In this document: one piece after another, positions 9,581 to 16,864 of the stretch
Numbering within the stretch: the stretch's first letter is position 1
How the letters are laid out: each line of letters opens with the position of its first letter
Assembly (NCBI RefSeq): GCF_037076525.1
Contig: NZ_AP029018.1
Coordinates: forward strand, 372,001-436,000
DNA from: Selenomonas sp. TAMA-11512
GTDB lineage: Bacteria > Bacillota > Negativicutes > Selenomonadales > Selenomonadaceae
Reading direction: 5' to 3'
DNA length: 64,000 nucleotides
Notes under the pieces: generated by a model
The model's database searches: none
Seen by the model: only the letters and a program-made list of their open reading frames with translations
What the model was told of the DNA's origin: nothing
Program-made: the position numbers and the translations under genes

Positions 9581-9630
9581 TTAAGGAAGCGCTGATAAAA
9601 TGAAGTCTGCCAGAATCAGTGCTTCCTTAA
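9581..9630. repeat. dispersed inverted-repeat element, 50-bp copy
   Basis: TTAAGGAAGC-G-CTGAT at the left is the inverse of ATCAG-T-GCTTCCTTAA at the right, around the core TGAAGTCTGCCAG. Related copies lie at 24318-24483, 27301-27349 and, as a half element, 63053-63078. The palindromic ends and lack of coding suggest a MITE-like or REP-like element. Confidence 0.75.
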
Positions 9631-9655
9631 ACATATATTTACGGAAACAAGGCGG

Positions 9656-9753
9656 TCAAACAACGGGCACAGAATTGTCATAGAGCTCATGAGGGGAGAT
9701 GTCCTGCCCGTCTGCCCATGCTTTTTAAGGTATCACGAGGAATAACGTTTCAT
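9656..9753 (-). pseudogene. possible broken small gene or leader ORF
   Basis: On the minus strand a good promoter (TTTACG 9802-9797, 17 bp, TATAGT 9779-9774) and a strong ribosome binding site (GGGAGG at 9764-9759) lead to an ATG at 9753 that is stopped by TGA after six codons (MKRYSS). Continuing in the other frame gives the protein-like run AWADGQDISPHELYDNSVPV before a stop at 9656. This looks like a gene with a stop and frameshift, or a short leader peptide. The left ISLre2 copy sits just upstream of the promoter. Confidence 0.3.
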
Positions 9754-9818
9754 ATTTTCCTCCCTTTAAACATACTATAACACATATAAAAATATGCGTA
9801 AACAAATAGCATCCTATG

Positions 9819-11386
9819 GTATGTGTCAAGATTTTCTCGGTGGTGAGTTTTCACCCTTGATGTGTCTGCCTTCGTGGCATAGTCTTTTTTTGCCTCTAAG
9901 CAAAGCATTTGGACAAATGTCCAATCCCACTGCTCATCGGCGCACTTACTGTAATCCTCCCATGTCGGACCCCGTCATACGTCGTCCTCTTGCTTCTTTT
10001 CAATGCCTCTCGCACGGCTCCGCGGAAGTCTCTTCCTGCCTTCGCATTGAACCACTCCGCCTTCGCCGCCATGGCCTCTCGCAGATCACCGTTCTTCAAT
10101 CCAGTGATGATCTTTACCATCGCTTCGCCACCGGCTCGACTCCATCGTCTGCCTTGCTTCTTCATCCGGTAGCTGTAGAGCCTATGGTTGCTTTCACACG
10201 TCCCCAAAAGCTTCCTGTATTCCCCGATCCCTCGTTCTTCCAAGCCGGCAAGGTATATCCAGTTTCTTTCTATGTACTTTCGAAGAAGCTCCACTTGTTC
10301 CGTTTGTCGCTCATCTTGGGACATAGATTCCACGGTATCCAATACAAGGCTCACTTCCTCACGCTCATGTATATACAGCGCTTTGTGTAGTTTCTTACAC
10401 AGGGTCGAATTCGCCCATAAAAGGCGTTCTCTGCATTTCCTTTGTACGTGGTACCAATCCAGAAAGTGCTCATGCTGGCCGACGCTTCCAAGGATTTCTT
10501 CAAAGACGCCGCAGGTGTAACCGGCACCTCCATCACTGTTGCTCAGAACCAGGGTATGGGTTAGATCATAGTGGCTCCCCAGATAGTGCAGCAGACTCTC
10601 TTTGGCTTTCTCGTGATCGAGATTCGCTACATAGTGGGTGCCAATAAGGGTACGACGGTTGCCGTTTTCTTGTACGCCTTCGGCGATTTGGAATCGATGG
10701 AGCTCGAGCTGTTTCTTATTCTGCCCGTGCAGCATGAGTCCATCCCCTTCGATGTAGAGAACTTCCGGTCGGCGCAGTTCTGTCTCTTCCATGGGATCGG
10801 TGCTTTCCTGCAATTTCTCCCAAGCACCATAGGTTTCTCCTACTCGTCTCACGACATGTGCAACTTGTTGGTGGCTTATCGTGACGGGACTCAGCAGGTT
10901 GACGACAGCGGCTGTATCACGGTAGACGCTCTTGGCTGCAATACAGGCAATAACGTATTCCAAATAGGCGGTGTATCTCCGGTAAGGGCGAATACCCACT
11001 TCTTTGTCCAAGGGGTATATACTGGCTTCTCCTTCTTTTTTCATGCGCCTGCGACGGATTTGAATCGTTCCGTAGCTTGCTTGCACGCACCGTGCATCAA
11101 GCCGTTCCACGTGCCAGCCTTTGGCTGCGTATCGCTTTGCCAGTTCTTTGTCAATTCGTTCGAATGCCTCACTAACTGCACGGCATATCAGGGTTTCAAA
11201 GTAACTGCGCAGTTGTTCTTCTTGGGAGATATTGTCTTTTGTACCCTTTATTATTTCCAGGATTTCTGTTACAATAGTTTCCATAAGAGACCTTCCTTCT
11301 TGTGTATTCGCCTCGTTAGCATACACTTTAGGGTACTGGTCTCTTTCTCTTTTTGCAACCCCCTCCGAGAACTATTTTACACTTAC
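9819..11386 (-). mobile_element. ISLre2-family insertion sequence, copy A
   Basis: A 1568-bp element whose coding-strand left end (GTAAGTGTAAAATAG) is at 11386 and right end (CTTGACACATAC) at 9819. Both ends match copy B at 13564-15131. It is flanked by a perfect 9-bp direct repeat CATCCTATG at 9810-9818 and 11387-11395, the target duplication size expected of the family. The intact duplication shows it inserted as a single unit. Confidence 0.9.
9896..11284 (-). CDS. ISLre2-family (UPF0236) transposase, copy A
   Basis: A 462-residue transposase of the UPF0236/ISLre2 family. Residues 1-100 are helical and charged; the recognisable stretches YIEGDGLMLHGQNKK, SNSDGGAGYTCGVFEEILG and HFLDWYHVQRKCRERL carry the acidic and aromatic residues typical of the catalytic part. 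The ATG at 11284 follows AAGGAAGG; an upstream in-frame codon gives a longer but unsupported start. It differs from copy B at one visible residue (KKQLELH here, KKQIELH in B), so the two copies diverged very recently. The frame is full length and appears intact. Confidence 0.92.
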   Translation of the reverse strand: METIVTEILEIIKGTKDNISQEEQLRSYFETLICRAVSEAFERIDKELAKRYAAKGWHVERLDARCVQASYGTIQIRRRRMKKEGEASIYPLDKEVGIRPYRRYTAYLEYVIACIAAKSVYRDTAAVVNLLSPVTISHQQVAHVVRRVGETYGAWEKLQESTDPMEETELRRPEVLYIEGDGLMLHGQNKKQLELHRFQIAEGVQENGNRRTLIGTHYVANLDHEKAKESLLHYLGSHYDLTHTLVLSNSDGGAGYTCGVFEEILGSVGQHEHFLDWYHVQRKCRERLLWANSTLCKKLHKALYIHEREEVSLVLDTVESMSQDERQTEQVELLRKYIERNWIYLAGLEERGIGEYRKLLGTCESNHRLYSYRMKKQGRRWSRAGGEAMVKIITGLKNGDLREAMAAKAEWFNAKAGRDFRGAVREALKRSKRTTYDGVRHGRITVSAPMSSGIGHLSKCFA

Positions 11387-11550
11387 CATCCTATGGACGG
11401 ATTTTTGACATCATGGATGCTCAGCATGCACTAGTCAACAAAAACTGGACACAAAAACCTAAAAATTAGTCATTAGAATTGAGATACTGTACATATTCAT
11501 CGAAGATGTGATACACAGAATATCCATGACCTCCATTCAAAGGACACGTA

Positions 11551-12420
11551 TCAAGGAGCCGCACCTTCGTGCTTTGGCGCGAACTGCTCCCGATACTGCT
11601 TCGGCGTAAGGTATCCAAGGGCATATGCAGGGCGCTCCTCGTTGAAGAAGCGGATGTAGTCGGATACCTGAGCGGGGACATTCTCCGGCGAAGTAATATG
11701 GAAATCTGTAAAGAGTTCGGCCTTGATCCAACCATTAATCGCCTCCATCGCGGCATTGTCTGTCGGTGTGCCGGCTCTGGACATTGACCTGACAATGTTG
11801 TACATGGGCAGGAGTTCGTTGTAGCTCTTGGATGCGTAAACAGAGCCTTGATCGCTGTGCAGGATGAGCTTCTGATTCGGATACTGCTTCTTGAACGCAA
11901 GCACGTCCTGCAAGCCGTCGAGGTAGGTCATACGATCGCCGCGCTTGGATGAGAGCGCGTGGGCAATGAGCTCGTCATTCCACAAATCCATATATAGTGT
12001 GAGCTCGTAGTATGTGCGCTCCACATAAAAGGCGGTCATATCACTCACCACACATTCCATGGGGCCGGTGATGTTGATTCCTGCAAGCAACAAGTTCGGA
12101 TAGGTTCTGGACGGATCGCCCTCCTTCTTGTAGCTGTAATGTTTGCAAAGGCTCTTGATCCCTGCGATCTTACAGCATTTATGGGCATAGGGATCGGAAA
12201 ATACGATTCCTTTGTCCAATCGGATTTTGGCATTCAGCCAGCGGTAGCCATGGGAGGGAAAGCGCCCATGGTATTCCTGAAACAATCCGATGCTCTGCAC
12301 AAGCCGTTTCTTCTGTTCGGGTGGATGTTCCACGCTCTTCTTCCAGTTGTAGAAGCTGCTGCGTGGGATTCCGGTCTTTGTACAGAGCAGCCGGATGGGG
12401 AACTGTCCGGAAAGCTCCAT
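11551..12420 (-). CDS. IS3-family transposase OrfB (DDE integrase core)
   Basis: A 289-residue OrfB. The N-terminal third (GIPRSSFYNWKK) is the HTH_21-type region. The rve/DDE core has its first Asp in MECVVSDMTAFYVER, the second in LILHSDQGSVYASK, and the Glu in DNAAMEAINGWIKAELF, so the catalytic triad is complete. The C-terminus has the usual RFFNEERPAYALGYLTPKQYR ending. The ATG at 12420 lies two bases after the orfA stop in another frame, so OrfB could be made by re-initiation or as an OrfAB frameshift product; no classic A6G slippery sequence is present, only GAAAAG. Confidence 0.9.
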   Translation of the reverse strand: MELSGQFPIRLLCTKTGIPRSSFYNWKKSVEHPPEQKKRLVQSIGLFQEYHGRFPSHGYRWLNAKIRLDKGIVFSDPYAHKCCKIAGIKSLCKHYSYKKEGDPSRTYPNLLLAGINITGPMECVVSDMTAFYVERTYYELTLYMDLWNDELIAHALSSKRGDRMTYLDGLQDVLAFKKQYPNQKLILHSDQGSVYASKSYNELLPMYNIVRSMSRAGTPTDNAAMEAINGWIKAELFTDFHITSPENVPAQVSDYIRFFNEERPAYALGYLTPKQYREQFAPKHEGAAP

Positions 12421-12422
12421 GA

Positions 12423-12791
12423 CTACTTGGTATTCTTCCTGCCGATAGGAATGAACGTCTTTTCCGCACCAACTCCTTCCACCAGATAACCTTTTTTTAA
12501 GCGTGCCTCTGTGATCCTTGCCATAACGAGGGCATCGATTAGTTCTTTTTTCGTCATGGACTGGAGATCTTCCAGGCCGGTGGGAACTGGTATGGATTTG
12601 GTCTTGGCAAGACCCAAGCAGCTGCGCACCCCCCTTTTCGGCGGGAGCTGGTTGGCATCCCGGTAGTGGCGCATGTAATCCCGTGCGGTCTGCTCGCTGA
12701 TCCCGTATTCTTCTGCTGCTTCATATCTCGTGAGCTCGCCGTCGTAGATCCGACGGCCTATGTCCAAACGTTGCTCCTTGGTGTACTTCAC
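12423..12791 (-). CDS. IS3-family transposase OrfA (helix-turn-helix)
   Basis: A 122-residue OrfA that binds the IS ends. An HTH_29-like motif covers RRIYDGELTRYEAAEEYGISEQTARDYMRHYRD (given as two parts: RRIYDGELTRYEAAEEYG then ISEQTARDYMRHY), residues about 10-45, followed by a helical region probably used for dimerisation. The GTG at 12791 is preferred because AGGAGG lies seven bases upstream; the in-frame ATG at 12812 would place the ribosome binding site inside the gene. Confidence 0.85.
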   Translation of the reverse strand: MKYTKEQRLDIGRRIYDGELTRYEAAEEYGISEQTARDYMRHYRDANQLPPKRGVRSCLGLAKTKSIPVPTGLEDLQSMTKKELIDALVMARITEARLKKGYLVEGVGAEKTFIPIGRKNTK

Positions 12792-13010
12792 GTGGCAACC
12801 TCCTGTCTGCATCGGGAGATAGGCTGTCCGCTGCCTGTCATCCTGTGTACAGGATACTGCAAACAGTGTCCATTTTCTACCCCCTCTGTGTCCAGTTTTA
12901 GTTTACCACTTCAGCAGGCGTGTTTTTTCACACTTGGCGCTTTTTCGACCATAAGTAATGCGCGTTTCATACGCTGCGTGAGAGCGTATAAAAATCTTGC
13001 TCTCAAAAAA

Positions 13011-13028
13011 TGTACGCTATAATGTACA
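13011..13028 (+). promoter_or_regulatory. YefM-type operator overlapping the toxin-antitoxin promoter
   Basis: Two half sites, TGTACG (13011-13016) and TGTACA (13023-13028), surround the -10 TATAAT (13018-13023). YefM antitoxins are known to recognise TGTACA palindromes, so autorepression is expected. A weak -35 TCTTGC lies 17 bp upstream. Confidence 0.65.
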
Positions 13029-13045
13029 TGGAAGGAGGGCTTATC

Positions 13046-13294
13046 ATGCAGGTAATAAACGCAACGACGTTTCGGCAGAATCTGTTTCAAACGCTTGAGC
13101 AGACCGTGCGCTACAATGAGCCGATTCATATCACGGGCAAGGAGGGGACGGCAGTGCTCATGAGTGAGTCGGACTATAACGACCTGATGGCGACGATTGA
13201 GCTTTGCGCCGTTCCCGGTATACAGAAGAAAATCGTTGACGGGCTGAACACGTCAACGGAAGATTGCCTGTCGGCGGATGAGGTGGAGTGGTGA
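13046..13294 (+). CDS. yefM: YefM/Phd-family antitoxin
   Basis: An 82-residue antitoxin. Residues 1-55 form the YefM/Phd DNA-binding dimer domain (MQVINATTFRQNLFQTLEQ, then EPIHITGKEGTAVLMSESDYNDLMAT), and the acidic C-terminal tail (CLSADEVEW) is the toxin-binding part. AAGGAGG lies seven bases before the ATG at 13046. The stop overlaps the toxin start, the usual translational coupling. Its promoter holds TGTACA operator sites. Because the partner toxin is broken, the antitoxin may now be kept only as an orphan repressor. Confidence 0.9.
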   Translation: MQVINATTFRQNLFQTLEQTVRYNEPIHITGKEGTAVLMSESDYNDLMATIELCAVPGIQKKIVDGLNTSTEDCLSADEVEW

Positions 13295-13557
13295 GCTATC
13301 GGATCGTCTACACGAAGGCGGCGGCAGCCGATGTGCCGAAACTGAAGGCTGCGCGTTTGGCGAAGAAAGCGCGAGCGCTCCTTGGGATTCTTGAGGAGAA
13401 TCCATTTCAAAACCCGCCGCCTTACGAAAAGCTTCGCGGCAGCTTGCAGGGCGCATACGCGAGGCGGATCAATATCTGGCATCGGTTGGTGTACGAGGTC
13501 TTGGAAGAAAAAAAGACGGTCAAGATCATCAGCATGTAGACGCATTACGAGTTCTAG
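13288..13557 (+). pseudogene. yoeB: Txe/YoeB-family toxin, C-terminus lost to a nonsense codon
   Basis: YoeB toxins cut mRNA on the ribosome. The frame (GTG at 13288 or 13291, overlapping the antitoxin stop) encodes the full family core: YEKLRG (catalytic Glu), RRINIWHRLVYEV (catalytic Arg) and KKTVKIISM. In this family the next residues are usually WTHYE. Here ATG is followed by TAG (13537-13539) and then ACG-CAT-TAC-GAG, that is THYE, so TGG has become TAG. The active-site His-Tyr pair at the C-terminus (His83-Tyr84 in E. coli YoeB) is not translated. The second ISLre2 element inserted seven bases after the old end of the gene. Inactivation is an inference from the missing catalytic residues. 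Confidence 0.8.
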
Positions 13558-13563
13558 GGAAGC

Positions 13564-15131
13564 GTAAGTGTAAAATAGTTCTCGGAGGGGGTTGCAAAAA
13601 GAGAAAGAGACCAGTACCCTAAAGTGCATGCTAACGAGGCGAATACACAAGAAGGAAGGTCTCTTATGGAAACTATTGTAACAGAAATCCTGGAAATAAT
13701 AAAGGGTACAAAAGACAATATCTCACAAGAAGAACAACTGCGCAGTTACTTTGAAACCCTGATATGCCGTGCAGTTAGTGAGGCATTCGAACGAATTGAC
13801 AAAGAACTGGCAAAGCGATACGCAGCCAAAGGCTGGCACGTGGAACGGCTTGATGCACGGTGCGTGCAAGCAAGCTACGGAACGATTCAAATCCGTCGCA
13901 GGCGCATGAAAAAAGAAGGAGAAGCCAGTATATACCCCTTGGACAAAGAAGTGGGTATTCGCCCTTACCGGAGATACACCGCCTATTTGGAATACGTTAT
14001 TGCCTGTATTGCAGCCAAGAGCGTCTACCGTGATACAGCCGCTGTCGTCAACCTGCTGAGTCCCGTCACGATAAGCCACCAACAAGTTGCACATGTCGTG
14101 AGACGAGTAGGAGAAACCTATGGTGCTTGGGAGAAATTGCAGGAAAGCACCGATCCCATGGAAGAGACAGAACTGCGCCGACCGGAAGTTCTCTACATCG
14201 AAGGGGATGGACTCATGCTGCACGGGCAGAATAAGAAACAGATCGAGCTCCATCGATTCCAAATCGCCGAAGGCGTACAAGAAAACGGCAACCGTCGTAC
14301 CCTTATTGGCACCCACTATGTAGCGAATCTCGATCACGAGAAAGCCAAAGAGAGTCTGCTGCACTATCTGGGGAGCCACTATGATCTAACCCATACCCTG
14401 GTTCTGAGCAACAGTGATGGAGGTGCCGGTTACACCTGCGGCGTCTTTGAAGAAATCCTTGGAAGCGTCGGCCAGCATGAGCACTTTCTGGATTGGTACC
14501 ACGTACAAAGGAAATGCAGAGAACGCCTTTTATGGGCGAATTCGACCCTGTGTAAGAAACTACACAAAGCGCTGTATATACATGAGCGTGAGGAAGTGAG
14601 CCTTGTATTGGATACCGTGGAATCTATGTCCCAAGATGAGCGACAAACGGAACAAGTGGAGCTTCTTCGAAAGTACATAGAAAGAAACTGGATATACCTT
14701 GCCGGCTTGGAAGAACGAGGGATCGGGGAATACAGGAAGCTTTTGGGGACGTGTGAAAGCAACCATAGGCTCTACAGCTACCGGATGAAGAAGCAAGGCA
14801 GACGATGGAGTCGAGCCGGTGGCGAAGCGATGGTAAAGATCATCACGGGATTGAAGAATGGTGATCTGCGAGAGGCCATGGCGGCGAAGGCGGAGTGGTT
14901 CAATGCGAAGGCAGGAAGAGACTTCCGCGGAGCCGTGCGAGAGGCATTGAAAAGAAGCAAGAGGACGACGTATGACGGGGTCCGACACGGGAGGATTACA
15001 GTAAGTGCGCCGATGAGCAGTGGGATTGGACATTTGTCCAAATGCTTTGCTTAGAGGCAAAAAAAGACTATGCCACGAAGGCAGACACATCAAGGGTGAA
15101 AACTCACCACCGAGAAAATCTTGACACATAC
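13564..15131 (+). mobile_element. ISLre2-family insertion sequence, copy B
   Basis: The same 1568-bp element as copy A in opposite orientation, from GTAAGTGTAAAATAG to CTTGACACATAC. It is flanked by its own 8-bp direct repeat AGGGAAGC (13556-13563 and 15132-15139), different from that of copy A. It lies between the toxin remnant and the promoter of the TPP riboswitch gene. Confidence 0.9.
13666..15054 (+). CDS. ISLre2-family (UPF0236) transposase, copy B
   Basis: A 462-residue transposase, identical to copy A at every residue I compared except Ile for Leu in KKQIELH. It has the same start (ATG at 13666 after AAGGAAGG), the same catalytic-region motifs (YIEGDGLMLHG, SNSDGGAGYTCG, FLDWYHVQRKC) and no frameshift. 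Two almost identical copies 2.2 kb apart in opposite orientation indicate recent transposition and make the interval between them liable to inversion by recombination. Confidence 0.92.
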   Translation: METIVTEILEIIKGTKDNISQEEQLRSYFETLICRAVSEAFERIDKELAKRYAAKGWHVERLDARCVQASYGTIQIRRRRMKKEGEASIYPLDKEVGIRPYRRYTAYLEYVIACIAAKSVYRDTAAVVNLLSPVTISHQQVAHVVRRVGETYGAWEKLQESTDPMEETELRRPEVLYIEGDGLMLHGQNKKQIELHRFQIAEGVQENGNRRTLIGTHYVANLDHEKAKESLLHYLGSHYDLTHTLVLSNSDGGAGYTCGVFEEILGSVGQHEHFLDWYHVQRKCRERLLWANSTLCKKLHKALYIHEREEVSLVLDTVESMSQDERQTEQVELLRKYIERNWIYLAGLEERGIGEYRKLLGTCESNHRLYSYRMKKQGRRWSRAGGEAMVKIITGLKNGDLREAMAAKAEWFNAKAGRDFRGAVREALKRSKRTTYDGVRHGRITVSAPMSSGIGHLSKCFA

Positions 15132-15147
15132 AGGGAAGCATCACTCC

Positions 15148-15176
15148 TTGTCAAAACAATAACCATATGATATACT
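15148..15176 (+). promoter_or_regulatory. promoter of the TPP riboswitch-cytX unit
   Basis: TTGTCA (15148-15153), 17 bp, TATACT (15171-15176). The ISLre2 target duplication ends only nine bases upstream, so the promoter survived the insertion intact. Confidence 0.75.
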
Positions 15177-15177
15177 C

Positions 15178-15275
15178 ACGACAAACAGGGGAGTCTCAAT
15201 AGAGGCTGAGAGGAAGCTGATGTGCTTCGACCCTTGACCTGATGCGGATCATGCCGCCGTAGGAAGTTTTGTCTG
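15178..15275 (+). ncRNA. TPP (THI element) riboswitch
   Basis: The leader contains the conserved thi-box segments: GGGGAGTC, then GGCTGAGAGGAAG, ACCCTTGACCTGATGCGGAT and CATGCCGCCGTAGGAAG, in the correct order and spacing. P1 can form between GACAAAC (about 15179-15185) and GTTTTGTC (about 15266-15273). It binds thiamine pyrophosphate and lowers expression of the downstream transporter. Downstream, an 11-bp hairpin is available as the terminator. Confidence 0.95.
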
Positions 15276-15311
15276 CAAAACCCTTTTTGTGCATTTGACA
15301 TGCCTACAGCG

Positions 15312-15346
15312 AGAGCTGCCCGCATCGGGCAGTTCTTTATTGTTTA
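15312..15346 (+). terminator. riboswitch-controlled terminator
   Basis: AGAGCTGCCCG (15312-15322) pairs with CGGGCAGTTCT (15326-15336), followed by TTATTGTTTAT, between the TPP aptamer and cytX. A second weaker hairpin GTTTTG/CAAAAC with CCTTTTT lies at about 15266-15288. Confidence 0.65.
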
Positions 15347-15368
15347 TATGCGGAAAGAAGGGATTTCT

Positions 15369-16628
15369 ATGACGACGGACGCGGGAATGGCGTGCGCACA
15401 TGAGACGAAAAGCCGTCTCATCCAATCGGAAGGCAGGCACAACGGCAGCAATTCGGAAAGCACATCGCTTCTCACGAACGCGCTGCTGTGGTTCGGCGCA
15501 GGTGTATCGCTCGCCGAAATATTGACGGGTACATATCTCGCCGGGATGGAGCTGTCCTCGGCGGTGCTTGCCATTGTGTTGGGGCATATCATCGGCGGGG
15601 TTCTGCTCTTTTTCTCCGGCCTTATAGGGGCACGGGAGAAATTGGCCGCGATGGACACGGTAAAGGGGAGCTTCGGCTCGATCGGCGGCCGTCTCTTCGC
15701 GGTTCTGAACGTCGTACAGCTTGTCGGCTGGACGGGGATCATGCTCTATGACGGCGCTCTCGCCACGGAGGGCATCTATCCCCTCGGGGGAGCGACGTAT
15801 GCCGTAATATTGGGCCTGCTGCTGCTCTTTTGGCTGCATCGCGGTCTTGCGCACGCAAGCCGTGTCAATGTTTTTGCCGTCGCGGGCCTCTTCCTTCTGA
15901 CGCTCGTGCTCTCCTATGTCCTTGCCTCGGGCGGCAGCAGCATGGGGGTCATCGAGGCATCGTCCGCCGAGGTCATGACCTTTGGCGCCGCTCTGGAGCT
16001 CAGTATTGTCATGCCGCTTTCCTGGCTGCCGCTCATCAGTGACTACACGAGCAAGGCGGCCTCTCCGATACGCGCCACGGCAGTCAGCGCCGTGAGCTAC
16101 ACGGTGGTCAGCATTTGGATGTACGGCATCGGTATGACAGCCGCGAAATACTTCGGTGAATCCGACATATCGGCCATTCTCCTGAAGGCGGGGCTCGGTA
16201 CGGCGGCTCTTTTCATCGTCCTTTTCTCCACGGTTACGACGGCCTTTCTCGATGCCTACTCGGCGGGCGTCTCGGCGCGCTCCATATCGAGCCGTATCGA
16301 CGAGACGAAAGCCGCTGTCTCTGTCGTCATTCTCGGTACGCTCGGCGCGATGTTCCTGCCCATGGATGACATTACGGAATTTCTCTACTTCATCGGTTCG
16401 GTCTTTGCGCCGATGATCGCTATTCTGCTGACGGATTATTTTCTGCTCGGACACAAGGAGACGGTCGGGGCGTTCCACATCAAAAATCTTCGGCTGTGGC
16501 TCGTCGGATTCATCCTCTACCGCTATGTGATGAGCATTGAGCTTTCCTACGGCTATACGATTCCCACGATGCTCGCCGTCGCCGCGCTGAAGTACGGCTG
16601 GGAGAAAATCAGCCCCGCTCGGGCTTGA
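15369..16628 (+). CDS. cytX: putative hydroxymethylpyrimidine transporter CytX (NCS1 family)
   Basis: A 419-residue inner membrane protein with about twelve hydrophobic helices (for example WFGAGVSLAEILTGTYLAG, VILGLLLLFW, FLLTLVLSYVLA, IPTMLAVAALKYG). It belongs to the NCS1 nucleobase permeases, and the CytX subgroup is associated with uptake of the thiamine precursor HMP. The TPP riboswitch directly upstream supports this role. The ATG at 15369 follows AAGAAGGG; a possible upstream ATG at 15348 has a poorer site. The gene stands alone, with thiE 15 kb away in its own unit. Confidence 0.88.
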   Translation: MTTDAGMACAHETKSRLIQSEGRHNGSNSESTSLLTNALLWFGAGVSLAEILTGTYLAGMELSSAVLAIVLGHIIGGVLLFFSGLIGAREKLAAMDTVKGSFGSIGGRLFAVLNVVQLVGWTGIMLYDGALATEGIYPLGGATYAVILGLLLLFWLHRGLAHASRVNVFAVAGLFLLTLVLSYVLASGGSSMGVIEASSAEVMTFGAALELSIVMPLSWLPLISDYTSKAASPIRATAVSAVSYTVVSIWMYGIGMTAAKYFGESDISAILLKAGLGTAALFIVLFSTVTTAFLDAYSAGVSARSISSRIDETKAAVSVVILGTLGAMFLPMDDITEFLYFIGSVFAPMIAILLTDYFLLGHKETVGAFHIKNLRLWLVGFILYRYVMSIELSYGYTIPTMLAVAALKYGWEKISPARA

Positions 16629-16864
16629 CGCAAAGGATTTCCCTCGGCGATTCCCCGGAAATAAAATGTCCGAACTTGTTAAAATAAAAAGAGGAATGTC
16701 ATACACTTTGGGAGAAATAACATAGGACAGTAAAAATAAATGACCTTTAACCTATGCACGTAGAGATGATTTGGAAACGGATTATCTCTTACAAATTGCT
16801 CTACAGGTTGAAGGAAGCGGGTGTTTATATTCCGGGCAGTGCGGACAGGGAAGCGGGTGGATGC

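Larger units (their letters stand above)
11441..12899 (-). mobile_element. IS3-family insertion sequence
   Basis: Terminal inverted repeats AAAACTGGACACA at 11441-11453 and the complement at 12887-12899 enclose two consecutive minus-strand frames, orfA and orfB, in the IS3 arrangement. No 3-4 bp target duplication is evident at the ends, which suggests an older insertion or flanking rearrangement. It sits between the two ISLre2 copies. Confidence 0.85.

Noticed and set aside
9819-15131. Composite transposon made of two ISLre2 ends
   Set aside because: Each IS copy has its own, different target duplication, so they inserted separately.
15249-16706. 485-codon minus-strand frame
   Set aside because: Antisense to cytX and runs across the TPP riboswitch; no protein features.
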